Positions 35,870-46,906 of a stretch of DNA of 64,000 bases are shown here, piece after piece. Position 1 is the first letter of the stretch, and the number at the start of each line of letters is the position of its first letter. Source of the DNA: Haematobia irritans (lineage: Eukaryota; Arthropoda; Insecta; Diptera; Muscidae); contig NC_134398.1 in the NCBI RefSeq assembly GCF_050003625.1, positions 88,041,983-88,105,982 on the forward strand. The letters run 5' to 3'. The notes under the pieces are model-generated. The model was not told the origin of the DNA, ran no database searches, and saw only the letters and a program-made list of their open reading frames with translations. The translations under genes were made by a program, and so were the position numbers.

Positions 35870-36335
35870 TCGTTAGTTTTATGAAGATCCCTTTAATTAC
35901 CTTTGTTTGAATATTTTGACTTACTCGTCCTACGTTCCGATTTGTTTTGACGAAACAAAAAAATTGTATTCACACATAGTATTTTTCCTATATTTAATGA
36001 AATTTTCTTTGTGTATATATATTTGTAATGCGCCAATTGGTTACTTTCATTATTTTACTTCCAGCGTACACTTTGTCTCTCTTTGTAAACACATATATGT
36101 TTAGGGGCTATTTCTAAATTAATATATGTTTGCATCCAAGCATATTATATTTACAAACATTTTATGTCCCAAACATAATATGTTCTAACATATTAACATA
36201 TATGTCCCAAACATATTATGCTAGTTTATGAACATTATATGTTTGAACTCAAAAATATTGTGTTTAAAAATTTGAGTTCCAAACATATAATGTTTATACC
36301 CAAACATATGAAAAACAGTCTTTTTCGTTCGTGTA
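35870..36335 (+). repeat. R repeat fragment, right part
   Basis: Direct repeat of 1-637, with about 200 bp deleted after AAAAAATTGT; ends AAACATATGAAAAACAGTC. Confidence 0.75.
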
Positions 36336-37090
36336 CTTGAAGAATTTGAAAACGGTTCGCCATATTAAATTTAAAAAAATATATATATATTTAACTAGCT
36401 ATTTCTGGACCAAAACTGTGATCTTTGTCCCATTTTTAGTTTTTAGAAATTTTTAAAGAACAAAAATTTTTTTTAACTTGAAGGATATTTCTAAAAAACA
36501 ATATATGTAGCGGAAGTGCCTTAATTTTAAACATAACCGTATATCTCAAAAAGTCGAGCTGATAGAAAAAAAAACACCGTGTAAATTTGGATTCAGCGAC
36601 CTCAAATTAGCTATAAATTTTAAATCAACACAAAAAAAGTTCAATTTTGTTCCCCTGTGTTATTAAAGAAAACTACTTATGAAAAATGGTGGATTTTAGC
36701 CGCTAAACTCGAACTTAATATCTACCATAAATACTAAATGCTATACAGACAAGTATGGTGCTATACAGACAAGACAGGGTATGGTGTTACCTGTTAAGTT
36801 GTACGTACGCGTTTGTATACCGCTGCCACAAGTTATCTGCAATTGCCTGTTATAGCACTTTAATAGCATCAATTCATATCCCTGCCCATAGAGTGTTAAT
36901 CATTCCATCGCTGAGAGTGAAGGGAGTAGCCTTGGTAATCAAATAAGCCATATTTTTATAAATTAAAATTGAAATTTCAATATTATCACAAAAAGAAGAA
37001 AAATTTTTGGAAGAGATTGGAAATATGTTAACCGATTGGCGTTAAACAAAGTTTTCTAAGGCGAAATCAAAACAACTACAGCTGTTCCAA
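36336..37090. other. No gene recognised
   Basis: AT-rich spacer. A short tandem duplication of GTGCTATACAGACAAG lies near 36750, and 36690-36720 contains the TTAGCCGCTAAACTCGAACT motif also seen near 31985 and 63860. Confidence 0.4.
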
Positions 37091-37271
37091 CTTAATAGTT
37101 TAGACACCTATTCGTGACAGGTGGAGGCCGTGTCTACACCGTACTAATAATTAGTGAACGTTTGAACTATCAAACGAAGTTAAACCAACTACACACGGTT
37201 CGACCAGTCGCTCATATACCATTTCATACACTTTTAACTCAAATAAAGTAAATATTCCCCAGTAAGACAAA

Positions 37272-38106
37272 ATGAGTACTCCAAAGAGAAATTTGAAGGA
37301 AATATCACCTGAAGACACTCATTCTATTAAACGAACTACTAGTTTCGGAAATATTGAAGTAAAAGAACTAATGGTTATGATGCAGAAATCTATGGAAACT
37401 GTTATGGATGAAAAAATTAAAACACTTTGTACAAAAACAGATATTGAAGATCTGAAACAACATATAACCAATATTGATGCAAAAGTCGATAGCCTCAAAA
37501 GTGAAAACTTAAAATTAAGGGAAGAATTAGACCAGCTCAAATTAGAGAGAATCAAAGACCAACAACATATTAAGAGATTAGTGGATCAAGGAAGACGTAA
37601 GAACGTTATATTCAGAGGTCTGACTAAGGAGGGTTCTCCCATAAATTCTGTTCGGAATATATGTAAGAACATTCTAAAATTGCCAAATGTAGTAATATTA
37701 ACTGCAAGGGTGATCCATACTGCTCCAAATAAGAAAATATCAATAGTAGCTGAGATGCAAAATCAAGAAATGGCCGATATGATATTCAAAAATACGGTAA
37801 AACTAGCTGGGTCAACTATTAAAATAGAAAGAGATCTAAATGAACAACAACAGATTGACAGAAAAGTTATGCTGCAAATGAAATATGAGATTTTAAAAAT
37901 AAGTAAAGATCACAGGGTTTAAGTTAAGAATTCTTCAATAAAAATAGGAACACACTGGATAAGGAACACACTGGAGTGGTAACAAGACTCTGCTGAGTAG
38001 AGAGAAGAAAGCAGAAGATATATTGAAAGAACTCTACGGTGCAGCCATTGATGAAGTTAATTTGGATTATAATATTTTGCTCCAAAAATTTTGTCAAAAA
38101 AACTAA
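37272..38106 (+). pseudogene. LINE-2 ORF1: coiled-coil RNA-binding-type protein
   Basis: ATG 37272 (MSTPKRNLKEISPEDTHS). Residues about 60-115 look like a coiled coil (KVDSLKSENLKLREELDQLK); GRRKNVIFRGL begins an RRM-like fold as in other LINE ORF1 proteins. The frame stops at TAA 37920-37922. A 16-bp tandem duplication (37946-37977, GGAACACACTGG twice) then shifts frame by one. Beyond it the original frame is open (REKKAEDILKELYGAAIDE) to TAA 38104-38106. The native protein would be about 270 residues and probably chaperones the element's RNA. The two lesions make this copy inactive. Confidence 0.75.
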
Positions 38107-40373
38107 ATAAAATTATTGTGCCAAACCATGAAAATCTAGAAATAAGGAATCATTCAAATCTAAAAATATTGTCGTTTAACATACATGGTCTATCAAATAA
38201 AATTCTTTTCTCAGATTTCTTTGCCTATGTAAAAACAATGGACATTGTCGCTTTGCAAGAAACCCACGTCTGCGCTGATAATATGGAACGCTTTAAGACT
38301 TACTTCGGTGAATTTGAACAAAAGTGGTTACCCGCTATGAGATACAGCAATTACGGAAGAGGCATAGGAGGATATTTCTTAGGATACAAAAAGGACTTGC
38401 GGAAAAAAGGGATTTATATTACATTTGAAACTATAGATGAGATATGTGTAATTCATGTAAGGGATAGAAATACATCACTCACACTTATACCAATCTATAT
38501 GAGACCTGCAGTTTGGGAAAATATATATGAAAATATAAAAAGTATACTCACGAAAAATAGATTTGTAAATCCAATAATCATTGGGGATCTAAATATACGG
38601 ATAGGAAACTTGCAGGTACACATAGAGGATGAGATGAAGCATGAATTTGTGTCGGGATTAGAGGAAAGAAAGTCAAAAGATGCAGTAATAAACAGCAGAG
38701 GCAGAAAGTTTCTAGATCTGTGCTACGATTTCGGATTGGTAATAGCCAATGGCATGACAGTTGGTGACGAAAATGGAGAGCTCACATTTGTTAGTGGAAT
38801 TGGAGAATCAGTAAATGATATTTGTGCGGTTAGTCACGAGCTGCTGAAATTCATACTTAGCTTTCATGTAGACGAAAAAACGTGGTCAGACCACTTTCCA
38901 ATAGTTCTGACGCTACAAATAAATTCAATCAGAATGGTAGAGAACAATCCAAATTTGTTACCAAAGCTGAAATGGGATCCTAATAATATATCGAAATACC
39001 ATAACAATATCACTTCATTGTTACAGACTAAAAAACAAACTATGCGATCATTCACTTTTGGAGACATCACAAATATAATAAAAGAAGCCCATAGTAAGAT
39101 ATATATAAATGTACACATATTCACACCAAAACAAAAATGGTTTAATTTATCCTGTCATAAAGCGCGAAAGCAGGCTCAAGTGGCACTGCAGAAATATAGA
39201 ATATGGACTTGTGAAGAAAACAGGCTTCAGTATTGTAATAAAAGACGAAAATATAAACAACTTTGTCTAAAAGCTAAGGATTCGTACTATAAAAGGATCG
39301 AAAGAAACCTGGAAAAAGTGCAAAATAGCAAGGACTGGTGGAGAATGGTAAGAGAAATTAGAAATATAAGCTCATATCAAGAAATTAAAGTCTCTGCGGA
39401 AGACCTCCGACGCCACTTTCAAGGGCTCTTAAGCTCACATCAAGAGCCAGATATCTTCTATGCATATCGAATACAATTTGATCGTGACCTGGATAAACCA
39501 ATAACATTGGCGGAAATAAAAAACGTGCTCAGTAAAACTAAAGATCATAAAGCTGCTGGAGTCGATAGAGTACCATATGAATTCTTTAAAAATGCTCCAA
39601 ATGAACTATTAGAAGAAATGATGAATACATTTAATGTGGGGTACGATTCCGGATGTATTGACGAGTCTTTACTTAGAAGCATAATCTTCCCAATTTTTAA
39701 GAAAGGGGACAGGACATTACCATGTAATTACAGGGGTATTGCGTTCATGGATTGTATCGCAAAGATTATGATGGGTATACTCAATGGGAAATTGACATCA
39801 TGAACGGAGAAGAATAATATCCTAAATGAATATCAAGCTGGCTTCCGAAAGAACTACAGCACATTCGATAATATATATAATTTGTCCTCAATCGTTCATT
39901 TGAATTTTGCCCGGAAAAAGAAAACTTATGCCTTTTTTGTAGACTTCAAGGCTGCGTTCGACAATATATCGAGAAAAGCGCTAGTCTACAAGTTACATAT
40001 GTTAGGTGTATCTACGAAAGCTGTTCGATTTATTGAAAACGTATACAATAATACGACTTCGGCAGTATGGACTGGAAACGAACTTTCAGATTATTTCAAT
40101 ACAACATCTGGTGTTAAACAAGGATGTTTAATGTCCCCGCTCTTATTCGCGCTATATCTAAATGACTTGCACGATGCGTTAGAAGAAGGTGTAACAATAG
40201 ACCAATTAAATATCAGATTGCTGCTTTACGCCGATGACATAGTAATACTAGCCGATGAACCAGAAGTTCTGCAAAGAATGATTCACAATTTGGAAAGTTA
40301 TTGTAAGCTCTGGTCGGTAGAAGTAAATCTAACCAAGTCACAAGTAATGGTGTTCAGAAGAGGAGGCCGACTA
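38073..40373 (+). pseudogene. LINE-2 ORF2, 5' and central part: endonuclease and reverse transcriptase
   Basis: Open from 38073 with no early ATG. Endonuclease (about 38160-38910): LSFNIHGL, LQETHV, IIGDLNIR and SDHFPIV. Reverse transcriptase (about 39520-40350): KAAGVDRVP, AFFVDFKAAFDN (motif A), SGVKQGCLMSPLLF (motif B) and LLYADDIVILA (motif C). One in-frame TGA at 39801-39803, plausibly a mutated CGA, interrupts it; the frame is otherwise open. A 2.6-kb element is inserted after codon CTA (40371-40373). The rest of ORF2 continues at 42972-43035 and, complete, at 48109-49125. Total about 1,095 codons. Confidence 0.85.
38097..38103 (+). other. Candidate -1 frameshift site A AAA AAC
   Basis: Seven-base slippery heptamer in the ORF1 frame (codons AAA 38098-38100 and AAC 38101-38103), immediately followed by the ORF1 stop TAA. 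A one-base backward slip continues as CTA AAT AAA, exactly the ORF2 frame. ORF2 has no ATG before its endonuclease domain. This fits a programmed frameshift that fuses ORF1 to ORF2; it is not proven. Confidence 0.55.
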
Positions 40374-40699
40374 CACACAAAAAAATTTTGTTTGATTTCA
40401 ATCACGAAAATCGCGGATTCAATCATTTTTTTAATTGAAATGTCTTCAATCACGAAAATGATAGTATCAATCACCCATTTTGATTGAAAACCAACACGAT
40501 TTTTAATTAAAAATTTAATTGACTTTTGTCACGGAATCAATTAATTGTGTGATTGAATCAATTAAAAACGTGATTGATTTTTAACATAAAATTCAATCAC
40601 AGTTTTAATTGGATCAATTAAAATTTTAATTAATTTCGCGACAAAAATCAATCAACTATTTGATTCATTCAATTAAATAATTAATTGAAATTGGCTATA

Positions 40700-42200
40700 A
40701 ATGTCGATCAAAAAATGTATATATTGCGACCCCAAAATCGTATTTAGTTTTTTTTTCTTTTGAAATAAAAGAAAATATGTGTTTCTTATAAAACATATTT
40801 AATATTTTATTATTTTTTTAATTATGCAATAGACAAATAAATTTGGTTCTTGTCATTTGTGTTTTGTTCTAACATAACTTACAGTTGTATTTGTAAGTTA
40901 TGTTAGAACAACTATCAATAACAACTATAGGGTGAAAAAATAAATTATATAAATCTTCCTTATAATAATAACCATGTTAGCATGTTCCTTCTAATATGTA
41001 GATGCGCCTAGATTTCCAATAAATCAGCAGCCTGTAAGCTAAATTAGTTTTTCTGAAAGAAAACAGAATAATTCGAATTTAATTTTGTTCAATTAAAAGT
41101 TAATTTTGTTAAACATTACCTGCATAGAATATGAAGTTCAATTCTTAGTTCCAGGTTGCAGTTGTAGTCTTTTAGCATAAAAAGGTGTATTAAGGAGCTC
41201 GGTAATTTAATTTTAGTAACAATTCCTTTCCAAAATTTCCACACATTGAAATCGTCTATTAAAATTTGAACCAATCAAAGACAAAAATAATGGGAAAGCA
41301 ATGTAATATTTGGTATTATATTGATGATACTTTGCAAATTCTGGAAATAGAAAAAAATATAAATGGAAAATACATATTTTTATTATTTTCGGATATTTTT
41401 CATATTTTTAAATCCAAAAGAAAGAACTTTTTACCATTACATAATTCAGCTCATTAGTTTATATACCAAATATACTGCTCTCTACTTGGGTTCAAACTGA
41501 AAAAGGCAGGTAAAACAAAAATGCAATTTAATGCCAACGCTACTTCGCAACTTCAAGGTGAATCTTCCAACAAACCCATACCGCTCTTGGTTTTAAGAAA
41601 ACTAGGAGTGAAAAAAATTATAATTTTAAAAGATCAATACGGTACCCATTTTTTTATTGCAAACATATTATTATATATTTGATAAAATGATGAAGTAGAT
41701 GGGATTAATTGGTCACTTTCACGAAATAAAATTGGTCACTAAAAGAAATGAATAGAAAATATATTACTTTAGTCCGTTTAATGTAAACAAGCTTCAATGG
41801 ACAACGGTATTCACATTTCACAATTTCTTACCTTCAATAAACGTAGATTGTTTTCCATTTTTACAATACCACAAAACACAAACACAGGTAATTTCAAATG
41901 CGTTCTGTCACATATTTTTTTCAAACCTTTACCACGTGGCCGTTTGTTGTTGCACACTTTATTTATTTCAACCCTTTGCTATGATTTGTTGTTGCGTTCA
42001 AAATATTTATGCACACATTTTGAATGCAGCAGACAGAATGTCGCCAATCATGTTTTTCAATTTACGCGAAAAACAAAAACCCAACCGTTCGTTACGAGTT
42101 ACTTCCACAGACTGATCTCTCCATCATACATTGTTGAATAAATACCCATTCTCTTGTTCTCTTTTCGCTCTTTCATTTTTCATTTCATTTCATTTATTTA
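40700..42200. other. Interior of the TIR element, no gene recognised
   Basis: AT-rich. Includes a short palindrome around 40855-40915 (TAACTTACAG...GTTATGTTAGAAC) and open frames such as 41797-42141 with no recognisable similarity. Confidence 0.35.
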
Positions 42201-42358
42201 TTTTTGGGTTCCTAATACACAAGATATATATCTTATAATGAGTATTAGAATCAATAATGTTATAATAAATATAATAAGTAGATATTTTACGATATTTTAA
42301 GAAGTATAATAATAATAATTATGAATAGGAATAACATATAATATGGTTATGAATTAGA

Positions 42359-42397
<39 letters not shown>

Positions 42398-42401
42398 TTA
42401 T

Positions 42402-42660
42402 TTAATCGCCCTGAATTAGATATCTTGTTAGTTTCGTCTTGAACTGCACTGTGTTGTATATACGTTGAAGTTGATTGGGTAACTGATTCCAGAGACGAGT
42501 CGCATATATATAAAACTGCCGCTCAGATAACTGACTTCTATGTCTGTATCAAATTGTTACCACGGTTGGATCTAGCGAATGTTAATCGTTCGTAGAGGTA
42601 TGATGGTTCCTTTGTGTGTATAATTTTTTGGAGGAATAACAGAGTTCTGAGTTGAACGTA
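42402..42660 (-). pseudogene. C-terminal fragment of a third LINE reverse transcriptase
   Basis: On the minus strand: KIIHTKEPSYLYERLTFARS, then after a one-base shift SQLSERQFYIYATRLWNQLP and FKTKLTRYLIQGD, stop TAA at 42404-42402, then a run of A (32 T on the plus strand at 42365-42396). The RLWNQLP...FK..L block is the usual C-terminal signature of Jockey/CR1-like reverse transcriptases. It is 5'-truncated and embedded inside the TIR element. Confidence 0.7.
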
Positions 42661-42971
42661 TTTGTTCCATTGCTCAAAATTCTTCAGTTTCAATCACAAA
42701 GATGATTGGATCAATCACATGTGTAATTGGAAACGGAAAAAATTTCAATCAGGTTTGTAATTGAAAATTATTTCCGAATTGATTAACAAATTGATTGAAT
42801 CAATTAACATTTTAATTGGAAACGTAACAAATATCAATCATTTTTTTAATTGGTTTTTATTCGGATTTGATTAAATAATTAATTGAATCAATTAACATAT
42901 TAATTGAATCCGTTTCCAAATTCAATTAAGTGCTTAATTGAAAAAATTTTGGTGATAATTTTTTGTGTGTA

Positions 42972-43035
42972 AGTAGAAACGAAAACTGGACGTTCCTATC
43001 GAGCGCGTTAACGATAACGTCAGAATATAATTATT
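42972..43035 (+). pseudogene. LINE-2 ORF2, short continuation before the palindrome junction
   Basis: Continues ORF2 with SRNENWTFLSSALTITSEYN and stops matching at 43036, where palindrome left-arm sequence begins. It is the same sequence as 48109-48172 (constant offset 5137), so this stretch exists twice in direct orientation and once inverted. Confidence 0.85.
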
Positions 43036-43117
43036 CTCTTTGACACCATGTCTGAAATCCCACGTGATCTGTCAAATACTAATGCATGAAAATCCTAACC
43101 TCAAAAGAATCACCCTT
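43034..43117 (-). mobile_element. DD41D element remnant (left-arm image of copy 4)
   Basis: 84 bp ending AATCACCCTT + TA; the mirror of 52915-52998. The rest of the element is absent because the palindrome edge cuts through it. Confidence 0.85.
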
Positions 43118-43119
43118 TA

Positions 43120-43532
43120 CAAAGAGCCCTCCGCATGACTGAGAAATGGGAATGGTCTTGGGTTAAATCCTGAGAAAGACAGAACTATTCATGTACCGCA
43201 AAGATCGCAAAATTCGCACGGTTAAGCCCATATCCTTAGGGGCTCTTGAAATTCCCTTTGGTGAGTGTGCAACATAACTTGGCGTTATTTTGAAAGCTGA
43301 ACTTTATGGCAAATGTTCGATGGGAGAATTGCAAGGGTTGTAACGACACCAAGCAAATATGGCCCCATCTAAACTTAAACCGCACACTAGATATGCTAGT
43401 GTTCTCAAGACATCAGATATTATTCCTGATATCTACTATAACGGGTCGCTGCCTGATAGGCGATTTTGCAAAAACTATTGGCGCGAAGTATAATGAAGCT
43501 GTCATGATGCGGAGGAATATGTGAGCGTGTGA
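43120..43532 (+). pseudogene. LOA-D fragment, left arm
   Basis: Mirror of 52500-52912. LOA reverse-transcriptase tail (reading through EKW and a degraded VNP..TELF block up to the LGVIL codons), then a deletion to the post-RNase H region (MANVRWENCKGCNDTKQIW). Non-functional. Confidence 0.75.
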
Positions 43533-43540
43533 GTCAGGGT

Positions 43541-44360
43541 CAGTGTTGCCAGGTTGGGGGGTTTCCCCCCAAATTTAGGGGTTTTTTACACGTTTAAGGG
43601 GATTTTTAGGGGTAACATTTATTTGGGGGAATTTTTGGGGGTAAAAAAAATATCCTAGATCTTATAAAGTGGAGCAATTCTCAATAAAATTTGGAACAAT
43701 TCTGGGATGAATTTTGAGAAAAAAATAAGGGAAGTCAACCCATATTTCTAAATACAAGGAAGTATGCAATGACATTCTTGTTTAAACGCATCTGTTGCAG
43801 GGGCATTTTTAATATTTGATACTATTAAAAACAAGGTTAGGTGGCAGCCCGATGTATCAGGCTCACATAGACTCACTTAGGGACCTCCTTTTTATAGCCG
43901 AGTCCGAACGGCGTTCCACATTCCAGTGAAACCACTTAGAGAAGCTTTGAAACCCTCAGAAATGTCACCAGCATTACTGAGGTGGGATAATCAACCGCTG
44001 AAAAACTTTTTGGTGTTCGGTCGAAGCAGGAATCGAACCCGAATTTGTGACAAATCGTGTAATGATTTTATCTAATGATTTTTATTTACTTCGAAAGAAA
44101 ATTTTTAGCAATAAAAAACTTATTTTGTCTAAAATTTTGTTCCTCAGAAAAAAATTTTCTTTCAGTTTATATATTTGTGTTAAATTTAATTTTTAAAGTG
44201 TATCACTACAGGAATTTTTAACGAAGTTTTGGGTCTCTTTTTGTACTATTTACATACTTAAAATTTTTGGGGATTTTTGAAAAAAGTCTAGACCAATTTA
44301 GGTTTAGGGTTTTTTTCTTAAGATTTGGGGGGAAGAATCAAAAAATACCTGGCAACACTG
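43541..44360 (+). mobile_element. hAT-like MITE with SINE inside, left arm
   Basis: 820 bp, inverted ends CAGTGTTGCCAGGT / ACCTGGCAACACTG, flanked by GTCAGGGT at 43533-43540 and 44361-44368. An 8-bp duplication indicates hAT. Near the ends runs of G (left) and GGGGATTTTT motifs are typical of the element. The SINE at 43833-44040 lies within it. Confidence 0.8.
43833..44040 (-). mobile_element. tRNA-derived SINE, head-truncated, left arm
   Basis: Minus strand: B box GGGTTCGATTCCTGC, body like the SINE at 25137-26075, end GCTGCCACCTAACCT. The A-box part and a piece of the LOA-like tail are missing. Mirror copy at 51992-52199. Confidence 0.7.
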
Positions 44361-44869
44361 GTCAGGGTTGATAGACTTGGCACTTTTGTGCTTTTTTTGA
44401 TACATTTCGACTGCCAAAAGCACCGTGGCACGACCGCGAGCCATTTGGTTCTTTTTCATTACTCGATATAGAGTTATTCTGCCCTAAATGTAAACGTTTC
44501 TCAGATATCAACCCAACTCTAAAAATCATAAATAGCGGACATTGAAGAAATACACATATACCAAAATAATTACAGAAACTCTACATTTTTGAGAGGAATA
44601 TTGTCTATACCACATTCGTCCACAAATGTGAAACATGAAATGTACTTTTTTCCGCCACACTGAGGAACAGAGTATTATATTTGAAACGTCCAGAAGAAGA
44701 CGAAATACACACATGGTGTCTTTAGCAATAATGCTTAGAGCCGGCTCCTGAGGCGGTTGCCACAGTTGGTAGAATTCTAAAAAAAATGGTAAATTTTGTA
44801 CTGTTTTATAGATTGGTAGAATTCTTGATTTTGATAGATTTTGCAAAGTGGTACTTCGTCATAAATTTT

Positions 44870-44945
44870 CTATTGAAATAAAAATTTTCTATAGAAATAA
44901 GATTTTGACAAAATTTTCTATAGAAACAAAATTTTGTATAGAAAT
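44870..44945. repeat. TTTTCTATAGAAAT minisatellite, left arm
   Basis: Three to four units built from AAATTTTCTATAGAAATAA / AAGATTTTGAC. Mirror at 51087-51162. Confidence 0.65.
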
Positions 44946-44990
44946 AAATTGTTAATAAAATTTGCTATAAGAAACTTTATTAACAATTTA

Positions 44991-45032
44991 TTCCGAACAT
45001 ATCTGGAACATATATTCCAGATATGTTCGGAA
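44991..45032. repeat. 18-bp perfect hairpin, left arm
   Basis: TTCCGAACATATCTGGAA (44991-45008), loop CATATA, then its exact reverse complement (45015-45032). Just upstream ATTGTTAATAAA pairs with TTTATTAACAAT. Mirror at 51000-51041. Confidence 0.8.
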
Positions 45033-46413
45033 GATTCCGAAAAAATGTTCAACTTTACATTGTAGTATATTAAATTTTGAAAATGTGTCTTATTAAAGAC
45101 CTAAAGTCAGAAAAGAACAGTGTTTGATATAAATGAAATGGACTGTGTTGTTGTTTCAAAAATAACTTTCATTTGTTTTGTTTTGTTATTGTTGGTTTTG
45201 TTCTTTAAGCATTGTTGTTGTTTTTTATTGCAGCTTAAAACCATATTGAAAAAATAAAAATTTTGTAACAAACGATTTTTTTTGGTGATAAAAGTTTAAA
45301 ATTTTCGAAGCAATTCAAAAAACTCTAACAAAAGAAAAACGTTTTCGGTACACGTTTTCCAAACGTTTTTTTTTCTTTGCGTGTAGATAAGTTCATGATT
45401 TTCTTATAAACTAGTTTATGTATGGCATCGTATTTTAGTTCATTATTACTACGCTGTGGGAAGAATGTACTTACACTCATTCAAAATATTCCTGCTATCC
45501 GGAAAAATGAACAAGTTTTTGGGAAACCTATATTAAGAAATTGTTTTGAAATAAACTATTTGCCAGTATATTTTTCAAAAAAGTAGAGAAATTGAGTAAT
45601 CAAAGGTACAAAAGGCCTGTATAAAACTAAGAAATTTTTCGTAAAATACAAGTCAATTTTCTATAACCACCAGTACTTTTTTCATAAAATTATTATTATA
45701 TTAGACAAAAATATGGCTTATGATATACAATAAAGGAAATATTTTTATTCATATGTTGGATGCAGTTACTTGTCGGTAGTTAGTAATTGCTTCTTCACAA
45801 GAGTAATATTCTATGTTAGTAAGACTAAATTAATTAATTTTCATTCCCATGTTTTTTATCCATTTAAAAGATATATGGCATAATTTGCTATTTTCATCGT
45901 ATTTTTGTCCAATTTCACCGATTTCGCTAGTTTTTGTTGTGTGGATTTGCTTTATAAGCATCTGAAATTACAAAGTTATACAAAATATAAAAAAATATTA
46001 TCAAATTCAATGGTATATCGATTTTTTATTAGAACCAATAAGGATATCATCAGATTAGTAAGATATCAGTAAGAAAATTCCCAAAAATACCATTAGAATG
46101 CCTGTCTTCCTGCAAATGAAAATAATTGTTTTAAATAAGTTGAAATTTTGGTTTTATTACAAATGGACGAAATACCGTTTATAGAAAAAAATACCACATT
46201 TGAAAAAAATTCATCTATCTGGTCTTTTAGGGACAGCTTTTGAAATATTAGGTACTCAGGCTGTCATAGGTGATTTGGGAGGGTAAAATGTACCTTGATA
46301 TGACAAACCACCCTGACATATCCACCAATGTAACGATTCAGGACTTTATTTTCATTTATATACCTTGAACAATTATCTTATTCTGGAATATAAATCTTCA
46401 TGGCATGGATATT

Positions 46414-46611
46414 TCACAATATGCTTACGCGCCAAGAACACCGGGTCAGGAACCAATCTAACCTGCCTGAGCTAGTCAGGGGACCATCTTTCCATGCCTC
46501 AATGACTCTGTGGATATGTTCTTTAACCAAATATGTTTTCTTGTGCCAGTGGCATTTAATATACGGCGCGTAACATAGATGGCCTGGACTAATGGGACAT
46601 TTTTGAAACTC
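46414..46611 (-). other. Unidentified 65-codon open frame, left arm
   Basis: Mirror of 49421-49618; see that entry. Confidence 0.25.
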
Positions 46612-46670
46612 TTTTCATAATATATTTGAAATAAAAATATTATAAAATTAGACATAATTTGCACTTGTCT

Positions 46671-46691
46671 TTAGTAGTAGTAGTAGTAGTT

Positions 46692-46739
<48 letters not shown>
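46671..46739 (-). repeat. TAC microsatellite tail of LINE-2, left arm
   Basis: Reads (TAG)n on the plus strand. Mirror of 49293-49361; directly abuts the LINE-2 3' UTR, so it is the element's tail. Confidence 0.85.
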
Positions 46740-46906
46740 TTTATTAATATTTTTCATAAACAGTTACAATGTGTATAATACTCTGGTTTGGTTTTCATTT
46801 ATTATAAATACAATTATTTTCAGTTATCTTGAAGACTTTGACATATCGTCGTTAGTCTACATGTGATTTTAATTTTACGTTGTATATATGTAATATGAAA
46901 TACTAT

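Larger units (their letters stand above)
40374..42969 (+). mobile_element. CACACAAAAAA TIR element with TA duplication, in LINE-2 ORF2
   Basis: 2,596 bp, inverted ends CACACAAAAAAATT / AATTTTTTGTGTG, flanked by TA at 40372-40373 and 42970-42971. Removing it with one TA restores the ORF2 frame (GGA GGC CGA CTA AGT AGA). Both subterminal regions (40390-40700 and 42680-42960) are dense in CAATCA, AATTGA and TTAATTGAATCAATTAA. No transposase is recognisable. It carries a minus-strand LINE fragment (42402-42660) and a 32-T run. A TA target suggests the Tc1/mariner type, non-autonomous. Confidence 0.75.
44369..46410. other. Left-arm repeats and spacer, no gene
   Basis: Contains an H repeat family-2 3' fragment (44647-44749), a minisatellite of AAAATTTTCTATAGAAAT-type units (44870-44945), two adjacent hairpins (44947-45032) and R-like sequence near 45085-45350. 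No coding sequence recognised. Mirrored at 49622-51663. Confidence 0.5.

Noticed and set aside
43306..43524. 72-residue frame as a separate small gene (mirror 52508-52726)
   Set aside because: It is the post-RNase H part of LOA ORF2 (compare 15799-15990).
44526..44846. 106-residue frame mirrored at 51186-51506
   Set aside because: Covers H-repeat and minisatellite sequence; no protein-like motif, and its duplication is due to the palindrome.
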